Positions 15,060 to 24,784 of a DNA stretch of 64,000 nucleotides are shown piece by piece. Source of the DNA: Campylobacteraceae bacterium (GTDB lineage: Bacteria > Campylobacterota > Campylobacteria > Campylobacterales > Arcobacteraceae); the NCBI GenBank assembly GCA_013373175.1, contig JABXII010000009.1:1-64000 (forward strand), written 5' to 3'. The notes under the pieces are model-generated. The model was not told the DNA's origin and ran no database searches. It saw nothing but the letters and a program-made list of their open reading frames with translations. The number at the start of each line of letters is the position of its first letter. The stretch's first letter is position 1. The translations under genes were made by a program, and so were the position numbers.

Positions 15060-15956
15060 GTGGAAGAGTTACAAGAAGTTAAAAACAAAATAAAAAGTTT
15101 CATTGAAGAGTGTAACGATGAAAAGAGTTTAGAGTTATTAGAAAAGCTTGCAACAGGAAAGATGCTAAGGTCTAAACTTATTTTAAAAATTGCAGGTGTA
15201 AATGAAGAGTCAATAAAACTATGTGCAGTAGTAGAAATGATTCATGCTGCATCACTTTTACATGATGATGTTATTGATGAAGCTGATACTAGAAGAGGAA
15301 AGCCATCAATCAATGCTTTATATGACAATAAAACTTCGATTATGTTTGGTGATGTTCTTTATTCAAAAGCCTTTACAGAACTTTCTCAAATGAACAAAGA
15401 TGTGGCATATAATGTTTCAAATGCAGTTACTCTTTTAAGTATTGGAGAGATGCTAGATGTAAATTTAACAAATGAGTTTAACTCTTCATACGATAAATAT
15501 CTTGATATGATTTACAAAAAGACTGCTTCTTTAATAGAAGCAAGTGCAAAATCTGCTGCTATTTTAGCTGGACTTGATAAAGAAAAGTATGCACTTTATG
15601 GTAAAAACCTTGGTCTTGCATTTCAAATGATTGATGATATTTTAGATATTACTCAAGATAGTGCTACTTTAGGAAAACCTGCAATGCTTGATTTTGTTGA
15701 AGGAAAAGTAACTATTCCATACTTACTACTTCATGAAAGACTTGAAGATAAAACAAAATTAGAAAGCTTATATAAAAAAGAGTTATCAAAAGAAGAAAGC
15801 TCTTGGATAAAAGAAGAAATGATAAAAACAAATGCACTTGCTGATTCTATTACAAAAGCAAAAGAGCTTGGAGTTGAAGCAATTGAAGCAGTTAAAGATG
15901 AAAATAATGAGTCTTTAGTTCAAATTATGAGTGCAATGATTGAAAGAGAGTTTTAA
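15060..15956 (+). CDS. ispB: Polyprenyl diphosphate synthase (octaprenyl/heptaprenyl type)
   Basis: A 298-residue trans-isoprenyl diphosphate synthase, probably making the quinone side chain (menaquinone in this phylum). The first Asp-rich motif is LLHDDVIDEADTRRGKPSIN, the second is MIDDILDITQD, and GKPAMLDFVEGKVTIPYLLL follows. The residues before the first motif (AAS) are small, consistent with a long-chain product. GTG at 15060 is used as the start, with AAGG (15052-15055) upstream. Chain length is not certain, so the symbol is provisional. Confidence 0.82.
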   Translation: MEELQEVKNKIKSFIEECNDEKSLELLEKLATGKMLRSKLILKIAGVNEESIKLCAVVEMIHAASLLHDDVIDEADTRRGKPSINALYDNKTSIMFGDVLYSKAFTELSQMNKDVAYNVSNAVTLLSIGEMLDVNLTNEFNSSYDKYLDMIYKKTASLIEASAKSAAILAGLDKEKYALYGKNLGLAFQMIDDILDITQDSATLGKPAMLDFVEGKVTIPYLLLHERLEDKTKLESLYKKELSKEESSWIKEEMIKTNALADSITKAKELGVEAIEAVKDENNESLVQIMSAMIEREF

Positions 15957-15959
15957 TTT

Positions 15960-17252
15960 ATGAGTTATTTATGTATTAGTTTCTCACATAAAAATACTGA
16001 TATTCAAACAAGAGAAAAATTAGCCTTCCCAAATGAAGAAAACAAAGATAGATTTTTAAAGCAAGTATTAACTGATAGTAATATTGAAGAAGCTATTTTA
16101 CTTTCTACCTGTAATAGAGTAGAGATAATTTCTGCTGCAAATAATTCTAAACTTGCAGCTAAATTTATAATAGAAAGACTTGCTAATTATTCTGGGATTG
16201 AGTTTGAAAATCTTTTTGATAGAGCAGATATCTATGAAAATGATGGAGCGATTCACCATCTTTTCTCAGTGGCTTCTGCTTTAGATTCATTAGTTATTGG
16301 AGAAACACAAATTGTTGGTCAGCTAAAAGATGCGTTTAGATTCTCTTTAGCTAAAAAATATTGTGAACAAAATCTTCCAAGAGCACTTCACTACTCTTTT
16401 AAATGTGCAGCAGCAGTAAGAAATGCTACAAGCTTAGGAACAGGTTCTGTTTCTGTTGCTTCTACAGCAGTTGCAAAAGCAAAAGAGATTATCGGAGATA
16501 CAAGTGGAGTTAAAGCACTTGTTATTGGTGCAGGAGAAATGAGTGAACTTACTATTAAGCACTTAGTCTCTTCTGGTTTTGATGTAGTTTTAACAAGTAG
16601 AGATATTAAAAAAGCCACTATGTTAGCAGATAGTTTTGAACAACATATTGAAGTTAAAGAGTATTCTACTTTAGAGACTATGCTAAATCATATTCCAGTT
16701 ATGATAACTGCAACAGCAGCTCCATACCCCATTATCACGCAAGAAATGGTAAATGACTGTCCTTTTGATAGATTTTGGTTTGATATAGCAGTACCTAGAG
16801 ATATAGATGATATAGAGTCTCCAAATTTAGATATCTATTCAGTTGATGATTTACAAGACATTGTTGATGAAAATATGACCTTAAGAGCAAAACAAGCAAA
16901 AACAGCATATTCAATTGTAAATAAAATGTCTATGGAGTTTTTTGAATGGCTTAAATCACTTGAAGTAGAACCTGTAATAAAACATATGTACAAAAAAGGT
17001 GATGAGGTAATAGATAAAAAAATCAATAATGCTATTAAAAAAGGTTTCATCAAAGAAGAAGACCAAGAAAATATTAAAAAACTTTGTCAAACAGTTTTAA
17101 CAGAATATCTACATGAACCATCAAGTAGATTAAAAGGAATATCAAAAGATAGCCAATGTGATGTTGTTGTAGGAACAGTTCAATCAATTTTTGGGCTAAA
17201 AGATACAAACTTTTTAACTAAATGCGAACACGCAATAAAAAATAATGAATAG
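15960..17252 (+). CDS. hemA: Glutamyl-tRNA reductase
   Basis: A 430-residue enzyme of the C5 haem pathway; it reduces glutamyl-tRNA to glutamate 1-semialdehyde with NADPH. The catalytic Cys is in LLSTCNRVEI (about residue 50), and FSVASALDSLVIGETQIVGQ and the NADPH-binding VIGAGEMSELTIKHL follow. The C-terminal dimerisation helix is present. It starts 3 nt after the prenyl synthase stop and is followed by proS, an order also seen in relatives, where prenyl synthase-hemA-proS is a common block. Confidence 0.95.
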   Translation: MSYLCISFSHKNTDIQTREKLAFPNEENKDRFLKQVLTDSNIEEAILLSTCNRVEIISAANNSKLAAKFIIERLANYSGIEFENLFDRADIYENDGAIHHLFSVASALDSLVIGETQIVGQLKDAFRFSLAKKYCEQNLPRALHYSFKCAAAVRNATSLGTGSVSVASTAVAKAKEIIGDTSGVKALVIGAGEMSELTIKHLVSSGFDVVLTSRDIKKATMLADSFEQHIEVKEYSTLETMLNHIPVMITATAAPYPIITQEMVNDCPFDRFWFDIAVPRDIDDIESPNLDIYSVDDLQDIVDENMTLRAKQAKTAYSIVNKMSMEFFEWLKSLEVEPVIKHMYKKGDEVIDKKINNAIKKGFIKEEDQENIKKLCQTVLTEYLHEPSSRLKGISKDSQCDVVVGTVQSIFGLKDTNFLTKCEHAIKNNE

Positions 17253-17262
17253 GATTTATTAA

Positions 17263-18984
17263 ATGAAATTTTCTCAAATGTTTATGCCAACTACAAAAGA
17301 GACACCAAATGATGCAACTTTAGCATCTCATCAATATCTAATTAGAGGTGGATTTATAACTCAAACAGGTTCTGGGTTATATAACTTTTTACCCCTTGGA
17401 AAAATTGTTCTAGATAAAATAAGAGCAGTAGTTAAAGAAGAGATGGATAACACAGGTGCAAATGAACTTTTAATGAGTTTTGTTACACCACTAGAACTTT
17501 GGGAACAATCAGGGCGTGCTTCAACAATGGGAAGTGAGCTTTTAAGATTCAAAGATAGAAAAAATGCTGATTTTGTTTTAAGTCCTACAAATGAAGAAAC
17601 TGTAGTTGATATAGTAAAAAATAGAATTACTTCATACAAAGATTTACCAATAAACTTATATCACATAAATACAAAATTTAGAGATGAAGCAAGACCTAGA
17701 TTTGGACTTATGAGAGGTAGAGAATTTTTAATGAAAGATGCTTACTCTTTCCATGATACACATGAAGATTTAGTAAGAGAATTCCATGTTATGGAAGAAG
17801 CATATAAAAAGATTTATGAAAGATTAGGATTAGAGTATAGAGTTGTTGCTGCTGATAGTGGAGCTATTGGTGGTAGTGGTTCAAAAGAGTTTATGGTACT
17901 AGCAGATAGTGGAGAAGATACTATTGTTGTATGTCCTGATTGTGAATATGGAGCAAATATTGAAGCTGCAACTAGAGCTAAAAAAGTTGTACCAAATTGG
18001 CAAGAAACTACAAATACTCCAATTACTCAAGAAAAAGTTTTAACTGAAGGTATGAAGACTATTGAAGATGTATCAAACTTCTTAAGTACTTCAAAGGCTC
18101 AATCAATTAAAGCAGTAATGAAAAAAGCTATCTATGAAGAAAGTTCTCAGATTGTTGTTTTCTTTGTAAGAGGAAATGATGAACTTGAAGAGACAAAAGC
18201 TTGTAATGCAGTAGATGCATTAGACTTAGTTGATGCAAGTGAAGAAGAGGTTAAAGAAGCTGGCTTAGTAGCTGGATATTGTGGACCATTTGGATTACCA
18301 GAAAATATCAACTTTGTTGTAGATGAAGAAATAAAAGATGAAGTTGGATTAGTATGTGGAGCAAATGAAGAAGATTATCACTTTACAGGAACTGATTTAT
18401 CAACTTTAAAAGATGTGAAATATTTTGACTTAGTAGCAGTTCAAGAAGGTGATACTTGTTCTTGTTGTGGTGGAAAATTACAATACACAAAAGGTATTGA
18501 AGCAGGTCACATCTTCCAACTTGGAACAAAATATTCTGAAGCAATGGATGCAACTTTCTTAGATAACAATGGAAAAAAACAACCATTTATTATGGGTTGT
18601 TATGGAATAGGTGTTAGTAGACTTGTTGCAGCTGTAATTGAACAAAACCATGATGATAAAGGTGCAATCTGGACAAAAGAAACGGCACCATTCTTAGTTG
18701 ATGTTATTGTTTCAAATGCTAAAAAAGAAGAAGAACTAGAAGCTGGTCTTAAAATCTATGAAGACTTAAAGTCTTTAGGTGTTGAAACAATTATTGATGA
18801 TAGAAAAAAAGAGAGATTTGGTTTCAAAATGTCTGATTTTGAACTTATTGGTTTCCCTTATGCAGTTGTAGTTGGTAAAAAATTACAAGATGGTTTTGTA
18901 GAGATTATTGATAGAAAAACTTTAGAAAAAGAAGAAGTTGAAGTATCAAGAGTTTCTCAAATTCTTTTTGAAAAAATTAAATAA
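17263..18984 (+). CDS. proS: Prolyl-tRNA synthetase
   Basis: A 573-residue class II aminoacyl-tRNA synthetase of the bacterial ProS type. Motif 2 is [20 protein letters not shown]; an INS editing domain lies at about residues 225-385; motif 3 is [20 protein letters not shown]; and an anticodon-binding domain closes the protein. The insert contains a Cys pair (CPDCEYGA). The RBS AGGAT precedes the ATG. It is co-transcribed with hemA (10 nt gap) and mscS (12 nt gap). Confidence 0.96.
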   Translation: MKFSQMFMPTTKETPNDATLASHQYLIRGGFITQTGSGLYNFLPLGKIVLDKIRAVVKEEMDNTGANELLMSFVTPLELWEQSGRASTMGSELLRFKDRKNADFVLSPTNEETVVDIVKNRITSYKDLPINLYHINTKFRDEARPRFGLMRGREFLMKDAYSFHDTHEDLVREFHVMEEAYKKIYERLGLEYRVVAADSGAIGGSGSKEFMVLADSGEDTIVVCPDCEYGANIEAATRAKKVVPNWQETTNTPITQEKVLTEGMKTIEDVSNFLSTSKAQSIKAVMKKAIYEESSQIVVFFVRGNDELEETKACNAVDALDLVDASEEEVKEAGLVAGYCGPFGLPENINFVVDEEIKDEVGLVCGANEEDYHFTGTDLSTLKDVKYFDLVAVQEGDTCSCCGGKLQYTKGIEAGHIFQLGTKYSEAMDATFLDNNGKKQPFIMGCYGIGVSRLVAAVIEQNHDDKGAIWTKETAPFLVDVIVSNAKKEEELEAGLKIYEDLKSLGVETIIDDRKKERFGFKMSDFELIGFPYAVVVGKKLQDGFVEIIDRKTLEKEEVEVSRVSQILFEKIK

Positions 18985-18996
18985 CAAGGATTAATA

Positions 18997-19812
18997 ATGG
19001 AAGATAGTGTACAAGCTGTTACTGATATGATTGGATTATATGCATTAAATATTGCAACTGCAATAATCATTTTTATTGTTGGTAAATTTGTTGCTAGAAA
19101 AGTGACTGATTTTTTTGTAAGAGTAATGAACAGAAAACAAAGTGTTGACCAAACACTTCTTTCTTTTTTAGATGATATTGTTTACTATATTTTAATGGTT
19201 GTTGTTATTTTAACTTCTTTAAAGCAGTTAGGAATAGATACAACATCATTCTTCGCAATCTTAGGTGCTGCTGGTCTTGCTATTGGTTTAGCTCTTAAAG
19301 ATTCTTTAGGAAACTTCGCTTCTGGTGTTATGATTATTTTCTTCAAACCTTTTAGAGTAGGGGATTTTGTAGAAGCTGGTGGAACTGCTGGTACTATTGT
19401 AGAAGTTGGTATTTTTAATACAGAGTTTAAAACTCCTGATAATCAAAAAATTATTGTACCAAATGGAGCAATAACAAGTGGAAATATCAAAAATGTAAAT
19501 GCACATGATACAAGAAGAGTAGATTTAGTTGTTGGTATTGGTTATGATGATGATATCAAAAAAGCAAAAGAGACTTTAACAAAAATTGTTGAAGCTGATG
19601 AAAGAGTTTTACAAGACAAAGGTATTACAGTTGCAGTTTCAGAATTAGCTGACTCATCAGTTAACTTTGTAGTTAGAGCTTGGGTTAATACTCCTGATTA
19701 CTGGGCTGTAAAATTTGATTTAACAGAAAATGTAAAACTTACATTTGATAAAGAGGGTATCTCAATTCCTTATCCTCAAACAGATGTACATGTATTCAAA
19801 CATAAAAAATAA
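18997..19812 (+). CDS. mscS: Small-conductance mechanosensitive channel
   Basis: A 271-residue inner-membrane channel of the MscS family. TM1-TM3 are at about 15-35, 58-80 and 83-108, with the Gly/Ala-rich pore helix FFAILGAAGLAIGLALKDSLGNFASG. The cytoplasmic beta domain follows (GDFVEAGGTAGTIVEVGIFNTEF, split here only by reading; positions about 122-145), then the alpha/beta vestibule. It releases osmolytes on hypo-osmotic shock. The RBS AAGGAT precedes the ATG. Its end overlaps the cca start. Confidence 0.92.
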   Translation: MEDSVQAVTDMIGLYALNIATAIIIFIVGKFVARKVTDFFVRVMNRKQSVDQTLLSFLDDIVYYILMVVVILTSLKQLGIDTTSFFAILGAAGLAIGLALKDSLGNFASGVMIIFFKPFRVGDFVEAGGTAGTIVEVGIFNTEFKTPDNQKIIVPNGAITSGNIKNVNAHDTRRVDLVVGIGYDDDIKKAKETLTKIVEADERVLQDKGITVAVSELADSSVNFVVRAWVNTPDYWAVKFDLTENVKLTFDKEGISIPYPQTDVHVFKHKK

Positions 19813-21175
19813 TCTACCATCAATATTAATTGATATATTAAAAAGCTTACAAGAAGTAGGGGCTAAACCTATTCTTGTAGGTGGCTGCGTTAGAGACTCA
19901 CTTTTAAATATTCCAAATAAAGATTTTGACATTGAATTGTTTAATATTGACACTTTAGATGAAGTTCAAACTGTCTTAGAAAAATACGGAACAGTAAAAC
20001 AAGTTGGAAAATCTTTTGGTGTACTTATTTTAAATGTTGCAGGCTATGATTTTGATTTTGCCCTTGCAAGATTAGAGAAAAAAGTAGGCCATGGACACAA
20101 GAGTTTTGAAGTTACAACAAAAGCTACACTTACTTTTGAAGAGGCAAGTTTAAGAAGAGACTTTACTATTAATTCTATTGGTTATGACTATTTTGAAGAT
20201 AAGTATTTAGACCCAAATGGTGGACTTAAAGATTTAGAAGAAAAAACCTTACGACATATAAAAGATGAAACCTTTGTGGAAGATCCTTTAAGGGTTTATA
20301 GGGCAATACAATTTGTAGCAAGATATGAATTACAAATAGATGAAAAAACTTTTAATCTTTGTAAAGATATGGTAGAAGATGATGAATTGAAGTATCTACC
20401 TAAGCAAAGAGTTTATGAAGAGTTTAAAAAACTATTTTTAAAAGCAAATAAGCCATCACTTGGATTTAATCTTCTAAAAGACTTAGGGGCATTAAAACAC
20501 TTTCCTGAACTTGAAGCTTTAGATGGTTGTATTCAAGATAAAGAGTATCATCCTGAAGGTGATGTTTGGGTTCATACTTTAATGACACTTGATGAAATGG
20601 CAAAATATAAAACTGGTGATGACTATAGAGATTTATATCTATTCTATGCACTTCTTTGCCATGACTTAGGAAAACCTTTTTGTACCCAAACTACTGACGA
20701 AGGAAGGGTAACTTCTCATAAACATGAAGCCTTAGGAGTTGAGCCTACTATTAGCTTTTTAAATAGAGTAACCGATGAAAAAAAGTTTATTGAAAAAGTA
20801 GTTCCTTTAGTAAAAAATCATCTTGCCCCTTTTCAACTTTATAAAGCTGAGTCTAGTTTAAAAGCTGTAAAAAGGCTTTCTTTAAAATGTTCTATTGAAG
20901 ACCTTTGTATCGTTTGTCTTGCAGACTGTAAAGGAAGAACAATCCCAGATAAAGACAAATGTGATAAAGCTATTTCTTGGGTATTAAAACAAGCAAGGCA
21001 AATGAATATCTCCGAAGAGGGGTTAAAGCCACTAGTTCAAGGGAGAGATTTAATATCTCTTGGAATGAAACCAAGTAAAGAGTTTAAAGAGATTTTAGAG
21101 TTTGCACTAAATCTTCAAATAGATGAAAACTTAGATAAAGAAGAGATAATAAGTAAAATAAAATCACATTTTTAA
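19784..21175 (+). CDS. cca: CCA tRNA nucleotidyltransferase with HD domain
   Basis: About 463 residues. The class II nucleotidyltransferase head carries the signature LVGGCVRDSLLNIPNKDFDI with the two catalytic Asp in DFDIELF, and EASLRRDFTINSIGYD is the neck motif. RNA-binding helices and an HD phosphohydrolase domain (HDLGKPF) follow. It adds or repairs the 3' CCA of tRNA. The start is uncertain: ATGs at 19784 and 19790 both lie inside the last 30 nt of mscS, with no clear RBS, so translation is probably coupled to mscS. An upstream in-frame TTG at 19745 is less likely. Confidence 0.85.
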   Translation: MYMYSNIKNNLPSILIDILKSLQEVGAKPILVGGCVRDSLLNIPNKDFDIELFNIDTLDEVQTVLEKYGTVKQVGKSFGVLILNVAGYDFDFALARLEKKVGHGHKSFEVTTKATLTFEEASLRRDFTINSIGYDYFEDKYLDPNGGLKDLEEKTLRHIKDETFVEDPLRVYRAIQFVARYELQIDEKTFNLCKDMVEDDELKYLPKQRVYEEFKKLFLKANKPSLGFNLLKDLGALKHFPELEALDGCIQDKEYHPEGDVWVHTLMTLDEMAKYKTGDDYRDLYLFYALLCHDLGKPFCTQTTDEGRVTSHKHEALGVEPTISFLNRVTDEKKFIEKVVPLVKNHLAPFQLYKAESSLKAVKRLSLKCSIEDLCIVCLADCKGRTIPDKDKCDKAISWVLKQARQMNISEEGLKPLVQGRDLISLGMKPSKEFKEILEFALNLQIDENLDKEEIISKIKSHF

Positions 21176-21233
21176 TTGGAATACCTGTAGATAATAAAAG
21201 TACTTATTTAATATTTACTTAAATAAAAAGTAA

Positions 21234-21260
21234 TATAATTTTATACTAAAAAATAGTATA
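21234..21260 (+). promoter_or_regulatory. Promoter and 5'-UTR hairpin of the peptidoglycan-binding protein operon
   Basis: TATAAT at 21234-21239 is followed by a 7-bp perfect hairpin TATACTA/TAGTATA (21242-21248 with 21254-21260) that ends directly before the RBS GAAGG (21261-21265). The hairpin would be at the 5' end of the mRNA and may stabilise it or modulate translation. Confidence 0.45.
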
Positions 21261-21271
21261 GAAGGCACTTC

Positions 21272-21691
21272 ATGTTTAAAATGTTATTAGTAATTAGCTT
21301 AATTACTTCATTCTCTTATGCAGGATTTTGGAGTAGTGTAGCAGGTGGAGTTGTAGCAAACTCTTTATCAAGTTCTGGGTCTAAAAGAAGTATAGATTAT
21401 AGACAGACAGAAGGAATGAAAATTCAACAAGCTTTATATGGCTTAGGATTTTATGATTCTAAACTTGATGGAAATTTAAACACACTCGATTCAAGAATGG
21501 CTATAAATAAATTTCAAGAAAGTTTTGGTTTAGAAAAAACAGGAATAGTTTCAGATACAAACAAACAACATCTTCTTTTTTTACATGAATTATATAGTTC
21601 TTTAATAAAAGAGTATAACAACAAAGAAAAAAGAAATTTTCTTTTTGATGAGATTGATAAAGCAATTGCTTTGATAAAAGGAAATAACTAA
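21272..21691 (+). CDS. Exported peptidoglycan-binding-domain protein
   Basis: A 139-residue protein with a signal peptide (cleavage near SYAG, about residue 18), a Gly/Ser-rich stretch, and a PG_binding_1-like domain at about 50-95 (IQQALYGLGFYDSKLDGNLN ... MAINKFQESFGLEKTGIVSD). The C-terminus is a charged helix. It is presumably periplasmic and attached to the cell wall. Its stop codon overlaps the start of the next gene by 1 nt (TAATG), so the two are coupled. Confidence 0.72.
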   Translation: MFKMLLVISLITSFSYAGFWSSVAGGVVANSLSSSGSKRSIDYRQTEGMKIQQALYGLGFYDSKLDGNLNTLDSRMAINKFQESFGLEKTGIVSDTNKQHLLFLHELYSSLIKEYNNKEKRNFLFDEIDKAIALIKGNN

Positions 21692-23205
21692 TGAATTATT
21701 TAAAATCTTTTTTATCAATAGTATTTATAACTTTATTATTTTCAGCTTGTAGTAGTGAAAGTAAAGTAAGAGTTGTTGCTGATTTAGAAAAAGCAGATGT
21801 TTTAGTTGATGGAAAAAAATTAGGTCAAATAAGAATTGGATATTCAACTTTTTCATTACCAACAGGTGAGCATAAAATAAGTGTTGAAAAATATTCAAAA
21901 AATAAAGAGTGGAAATATATTTCAAGTAAAAGTGTTGAAATAAAAGCTGATAATATAAATTATGTTGAGTTTGAAAAGATTGAAAAAAAACCTACTCAAA
22001 AAAGATTGGATAGACTTGCTAAAGAAGAAGCGGATAAAAAAGCTTATTTAGCTAGTTTATGGAATTCTAAAGAGATTGTTGAAGATGAGGATGCTGGTGT
22101 TTTTTGGCAAAATATAGAACCAAATAAAATTAGTTATAAAATTCACAATCAAAAAAAAGAGATGATTAATTATTGCCAAAACTTAGAATTTGCACAAATG
22201 AAAGAGTGGAGGTTACCTACTCATACAGAGATGGATTCTATATTAAAAAGTAAAAAACTTTCAAAAATAGGTAAATATCACAGGGATAACAAATGGCATG
22301 GAGGAGAACATAGTTATTTTGCATATAAAAATTATGCTTCAAAATACTTTTTATGTGTTCATGATACACCTACAAAGATAGAACAAAAAGAAAAAATTGC
22401 TAAAAAATATGGATTTGGCGAATATCCAAAAGGCATTTATATTGACGAGGTAAATAAGCTTTTCTGGGAAAATCCAATTTTACAAAAAAAAGCAGCATGG
22501 AATCTTTATGATAAAAAAACTTATGGAACTCCTAGTGGAAGTTCAGTAGCTGTAAAAAATTGTAAAAATTTTAATTTGCATGGTTTAAGCAACTGGAGAC
22601 TACCTACAACAAAAGAGCTTTTATATATTGCTGAAAATAAACAACCAATGTTTATGAATTTTAAACCTACTTATTATATGTCTTCTGAAAGAAAATATGC
22701 TACATATTTTAATAAACCTTTGAATGATACTATTAATCTAAAGAATGGTTATATAGTTAAGAAAAAAAATAATCTTCAAAGGCCTTATTATGTTTGTGTA
22801 AAAGAGATTTATAAAAAATCAAATAGTAATGTAAAGTCTAATATAAATGAACAAGTTATGCAAAAAAAGTTACAAAAGTCTGTAGCTTCTGCAAAAGAAC
22901 AAAAAAACCTTAATTCTTTAGATATTTCAAAAACATATGTTGAAGATAATAAATGGCAAGCGATTATAAAAGTAGAATGTTTGGATAAAAATAAAGAGTG
23001 TGGAAGTATAGATTTCCGTTCATTAAAATGCGGAGGCTCTTTGGTTTTTAAAGATAAAAAAGATTCAGTTTATGTATTTAATGAAAAACTTAAATATGGG
23101 AAATGTGTAAGTGGATGTCAGATAAAACTTAATATAAAAGAAAATATTTATGGGGAATACTGTTCAGGAAGAAGAACAGGTGGTGGAAAAGTGAGAGTAG
23201 AATAA
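21691..23205 (+). CDS. Lipoprotein with PEGA-like and DUF1566 domains
   Basis: A 504-residue exported lipoprotein. The lipobox is TLLFSACSSE with the lipidated Cys at about residue 20. Residues about 25-95 resemble a PEGA domain (VRVVADLEKADVLVDGKKLG ... LPTGEHKISVEKY). Two DUF1566/Lcl-type units follow, marked by WRLPTHTEMDSIL and WRLPTTKELLYIAENK. The C-terminal 110 residues contain several Cys (CLDKNKECGS, KCGG, KCVSGCQ), perhaps disulfide-bonded. DUF1566 is linked to surface or adhesion proteins, but the function here is unknown. It is coupled to the upstream peptidoglycan-binding protein, suggesting an envelope pair. Confidence 0.7.
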   Translation: MNYLKSFLSIVFITLLFSACSSESKVRVVADLEKADVLVDGKKLGQIRIGYSTFSLPTGEHKISVEKYSKNKEWKYISSKSVEIKADNINYVEFEKIEKKPTQKRLDRLAKEEADKKAYLASLWNSKEIVEDEDAGVFWQNIEPNKISYKIHNQKKEMINYCQNLEFAQMKEWRLPTHTEMDSILKSKKLSKIGKYHRDNKWHGGEHSYFAYKNYASKYFLCVHDTPTKIEQKEKIAKKYGFGEYPKGIYIDEVNKLFWENPILQKKAAWNLYDKKTYGTPSGSSVAVKNCKNFNLHGLSNWRLPTTKELLYIAENKQPMFMNFKPTYYMSSERKYATYFNKPLNDTINLKNGYIVKKKNNLQRPYYVCVKEIYKKSNSNVKSNINEQVMQKKLQKSVASAKEQKNLNSLDISKTYVEDNKWQAIIKVECLDKNKECGSIDFRSLKCGGSLVFKDKKDSVYVFNEKLKYGKCVSGCQIKLNIKENIYGEYCSGRRTGGGKVRVE

Positions 23206-23209
23206 ATTC

Positions 23210-23242
23210 AAGAACTAAAGTTACTTAACTTTAGTTCTTTTC
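23210..23242. terminator. Bidirectional terminator between the lipoprotein gene and lnt
   Basis: A perfect 13-bp stem (23210-23222 with 23227-23239) around a 4-nt loop has T after it on the plus strand and an A-rich left flank. It lies between two convergent stop codons (23205 and 23247). Confidence 0.85.
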
Positions 23243-23246
23243 TATT

Positions 23247-24479
23247 TTATGGTCTAACTATATAGTTTTTACTTCCATTTGTAGAGTGAAAAATTGTAAT
23301 ACCATATTTTTTAGCATAATACTTTAGTAAAATCTTTTGTAAAGTTGGTTCTATAGATGGTGTAAACCAAGCATTATTAGAAGTTACTATCATATATTTT
23401 GTATCTTCTAAATCTTGATATATCTTTTCATTTGTTGCTTCATAACAAATAGCATTTCTAAAACTTATTCCTTGGATATCAAAATCAGTTGGTTTATCTG
23501 CTGTTTTATAATCTTGTGCTCCATCATAAAGCTTTTCATTTATAAAATCAACTAAAAATTTTGGAAGAGGTATTTCTTCTCCAAAAGGAACTAAAACAAC
23601 TTTTTTTGCAATATCAAGATTTCCCTTTTTGAAGTGATAAGTTGCATTGTAATAATTATTGTTTTCAGAAAATATAGCCCCCGCAACAATATCAATATAT
23701 TGAGACCTTTTAAGTAGGCTATCTAGTAAAAACTCTTCATTGTTTAGCACAATTGGGAAGACAGTTTCAGGTAGTATTATTAAGTCTTTTTCTTCTTTTA
23801 TAGCATTATCAATTAAATTCAAGTTTTCATCAATAGTCTTTGCTAGATTTTGTTGTTGCCATTTTTGGTCTTGTGACGTATTAAGTTGTGGCATAGAGAT
23901 TTTAAGACCTGTTGAGTCAATATAAACACCACTATTATGAATGATAAATATTAAAGGAACAATTGAAATAGCTTTTTTTATTCCATTTGCTTTAATGAAG
24001 ATATAAATAGATGCTAATACAAGTGCAAAATGTGCTTTTGAAAAAGCTAAATAACTATTTACTAATATAAGTTCAGGAACAAACCAATTAAAGCCCATAG
24101 GATGAACAAAAGAGACAAGAAATATAGTTAAAGCCCTAAACCAAGTTTTATTAATAAGTGTCATAAAATAAAATAATAAAGCGTATCCTAGCCCTATACC
24201 AATTACAACAAGGTACTTTAAATAGGCTAAGTCATAATACTGAAAGCTATTACCAATCCAATAAAACCATAAAATACCAGTGAAAAAACCTGCTATTACA
24301 AAACTTTTCTTATTTATTGTTAATAGCAAATAAAAAGATATAAGTGCTAAAAAAGTATTTAAAAGTTTTGAGAATATTTCATAGTGTTCTAAGTAAATGA
24401 AAGAGCTTAAAGAAATAGCAGTTATCAAGCCTATTATTATATTAGTTTTGTTAGAATATGCCCGTTTTATTAAAAACAT
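23247..24479 (-). CDS. lnt: Apolipoprotein N-acyltransferase
   Basis: A 410-residue inner-membrane enzyme that adds the third acyl chain to lipoproteins. About six TM helices (residues 10-200) precede a nitrilase domain. The catalytic triad is visible: Glu238 (LPETVFP), Lys292/293 (DIAKKVVLVPFGEE) and Cys345 (NAICYEATN). It is shorter than the E. coli enzyme (about 510 residues), and the protein ends soon after HSTNGSKNYIV without the usual last TM helix. The start at 24479 has no good RBS. It is divergent from yajC with only 28 nt between start codons; lnt-yajC-secD-secF is also the C. jejuni order. Confidence 0.85.
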   Translation of the reverse strand: MFLIKRAYSNKTNIIIGLITAISLSSFIYLEHYEIFSKLLNTFLALISFYLLLTINKKSFVIAGFFTGILWFYWIGNSFQYYDLAYLKYLVVIGIGLGYALLFYFMTLINKTWFRALTIFLVSFVHPMGFNWFVPELILVNSYLAFSKAHFALVLASIYIFIKANGIKKAISIVPLIFIIHNSGVYIDSTGLKISMPQLNTSQDQKWQQQNLAKTIDENLNLIDNAIKEEKDLIILPETVFPIVLNNEEFLLDSLLKRSQYIDIVAGAIFSENNNYYNATYHFKKGNLDIAKKVVLVPFGEEIPLPKFLVDFINEKLYDGAQDYKTADKPTDFDIQGISFRNAICYEATNEKIYQDLEDTKYMIVTSNNAWFTPSIEPTLQKILLKYYAKKYGITIFHSTNGSKNYIVRP

Positions 24480-24507
24480 AGAAAAATACTTTTTAAAAGG
24501 AAATTTG

Positions 24508-24780
24508 ATGGAAGGTCAAAGTGCAGACTTAATAAGCTCATTGTTACCCCTAGTTGCATTATTTGCGATTTTTTACTTCTTAATTATTAGACCACAACAA
24601 AAACAAGCTAAACAGCATAAGGAAATGATTGCGGATCTAAAGAAAGGCGATAAAATTGTAACAAATGGTGGCTTAATGGTAGAAATTACTAAAGTAGAAG
24701 AGAACTTCTTAATTGTAAAAAACCACGATGATAGCCAAATGAAATTAGCAAAAGAATTCGTTGCAAAGCTTTCAGAATAA
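24508..24780 (+). CDS. yajC: Preprotein translocase subunit YajC
   Basis: A 90-residue single-TM protein of the SecDF-YajC complex. LLPLVALFAIFYFLIIRPQQKQAK is the hallmark TM and RPQQKQ cytoplasmic edge (described in pieces: FYFLIIRPQQKQ near residue 25), and LKKGDKIVTNGGLM is the conserved cytoplasmic motif. The start at 24508 is chosen because AAAAGG (24495-24500) lies upstream and MEGQSADLISS is a normal N-terminus. A TAGAAT at 24452-24457, inside the 5' end of lnt, is a possible promoter. Confidence 0.93.
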   Translation: MEGQSADLISSLLPLVALFAIFYFLIIRPQQKQAKQHKEMIADLKKGDKIVTNGGLMVEITKVEENFLIVKNHDDSQMKLAKEFVAKLSE

Positions 24781-24784
24781 TTAT

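Noticed and set aside
16391-16618. Minus-strand frames opposite hemA (also 16835-17053) and opposite prpF and tctA at 54954-55417 and 56605-57486
   Set aside because: Shadows of real genes, with Ser/Ala/Pro-biased translations and no initiation signals.
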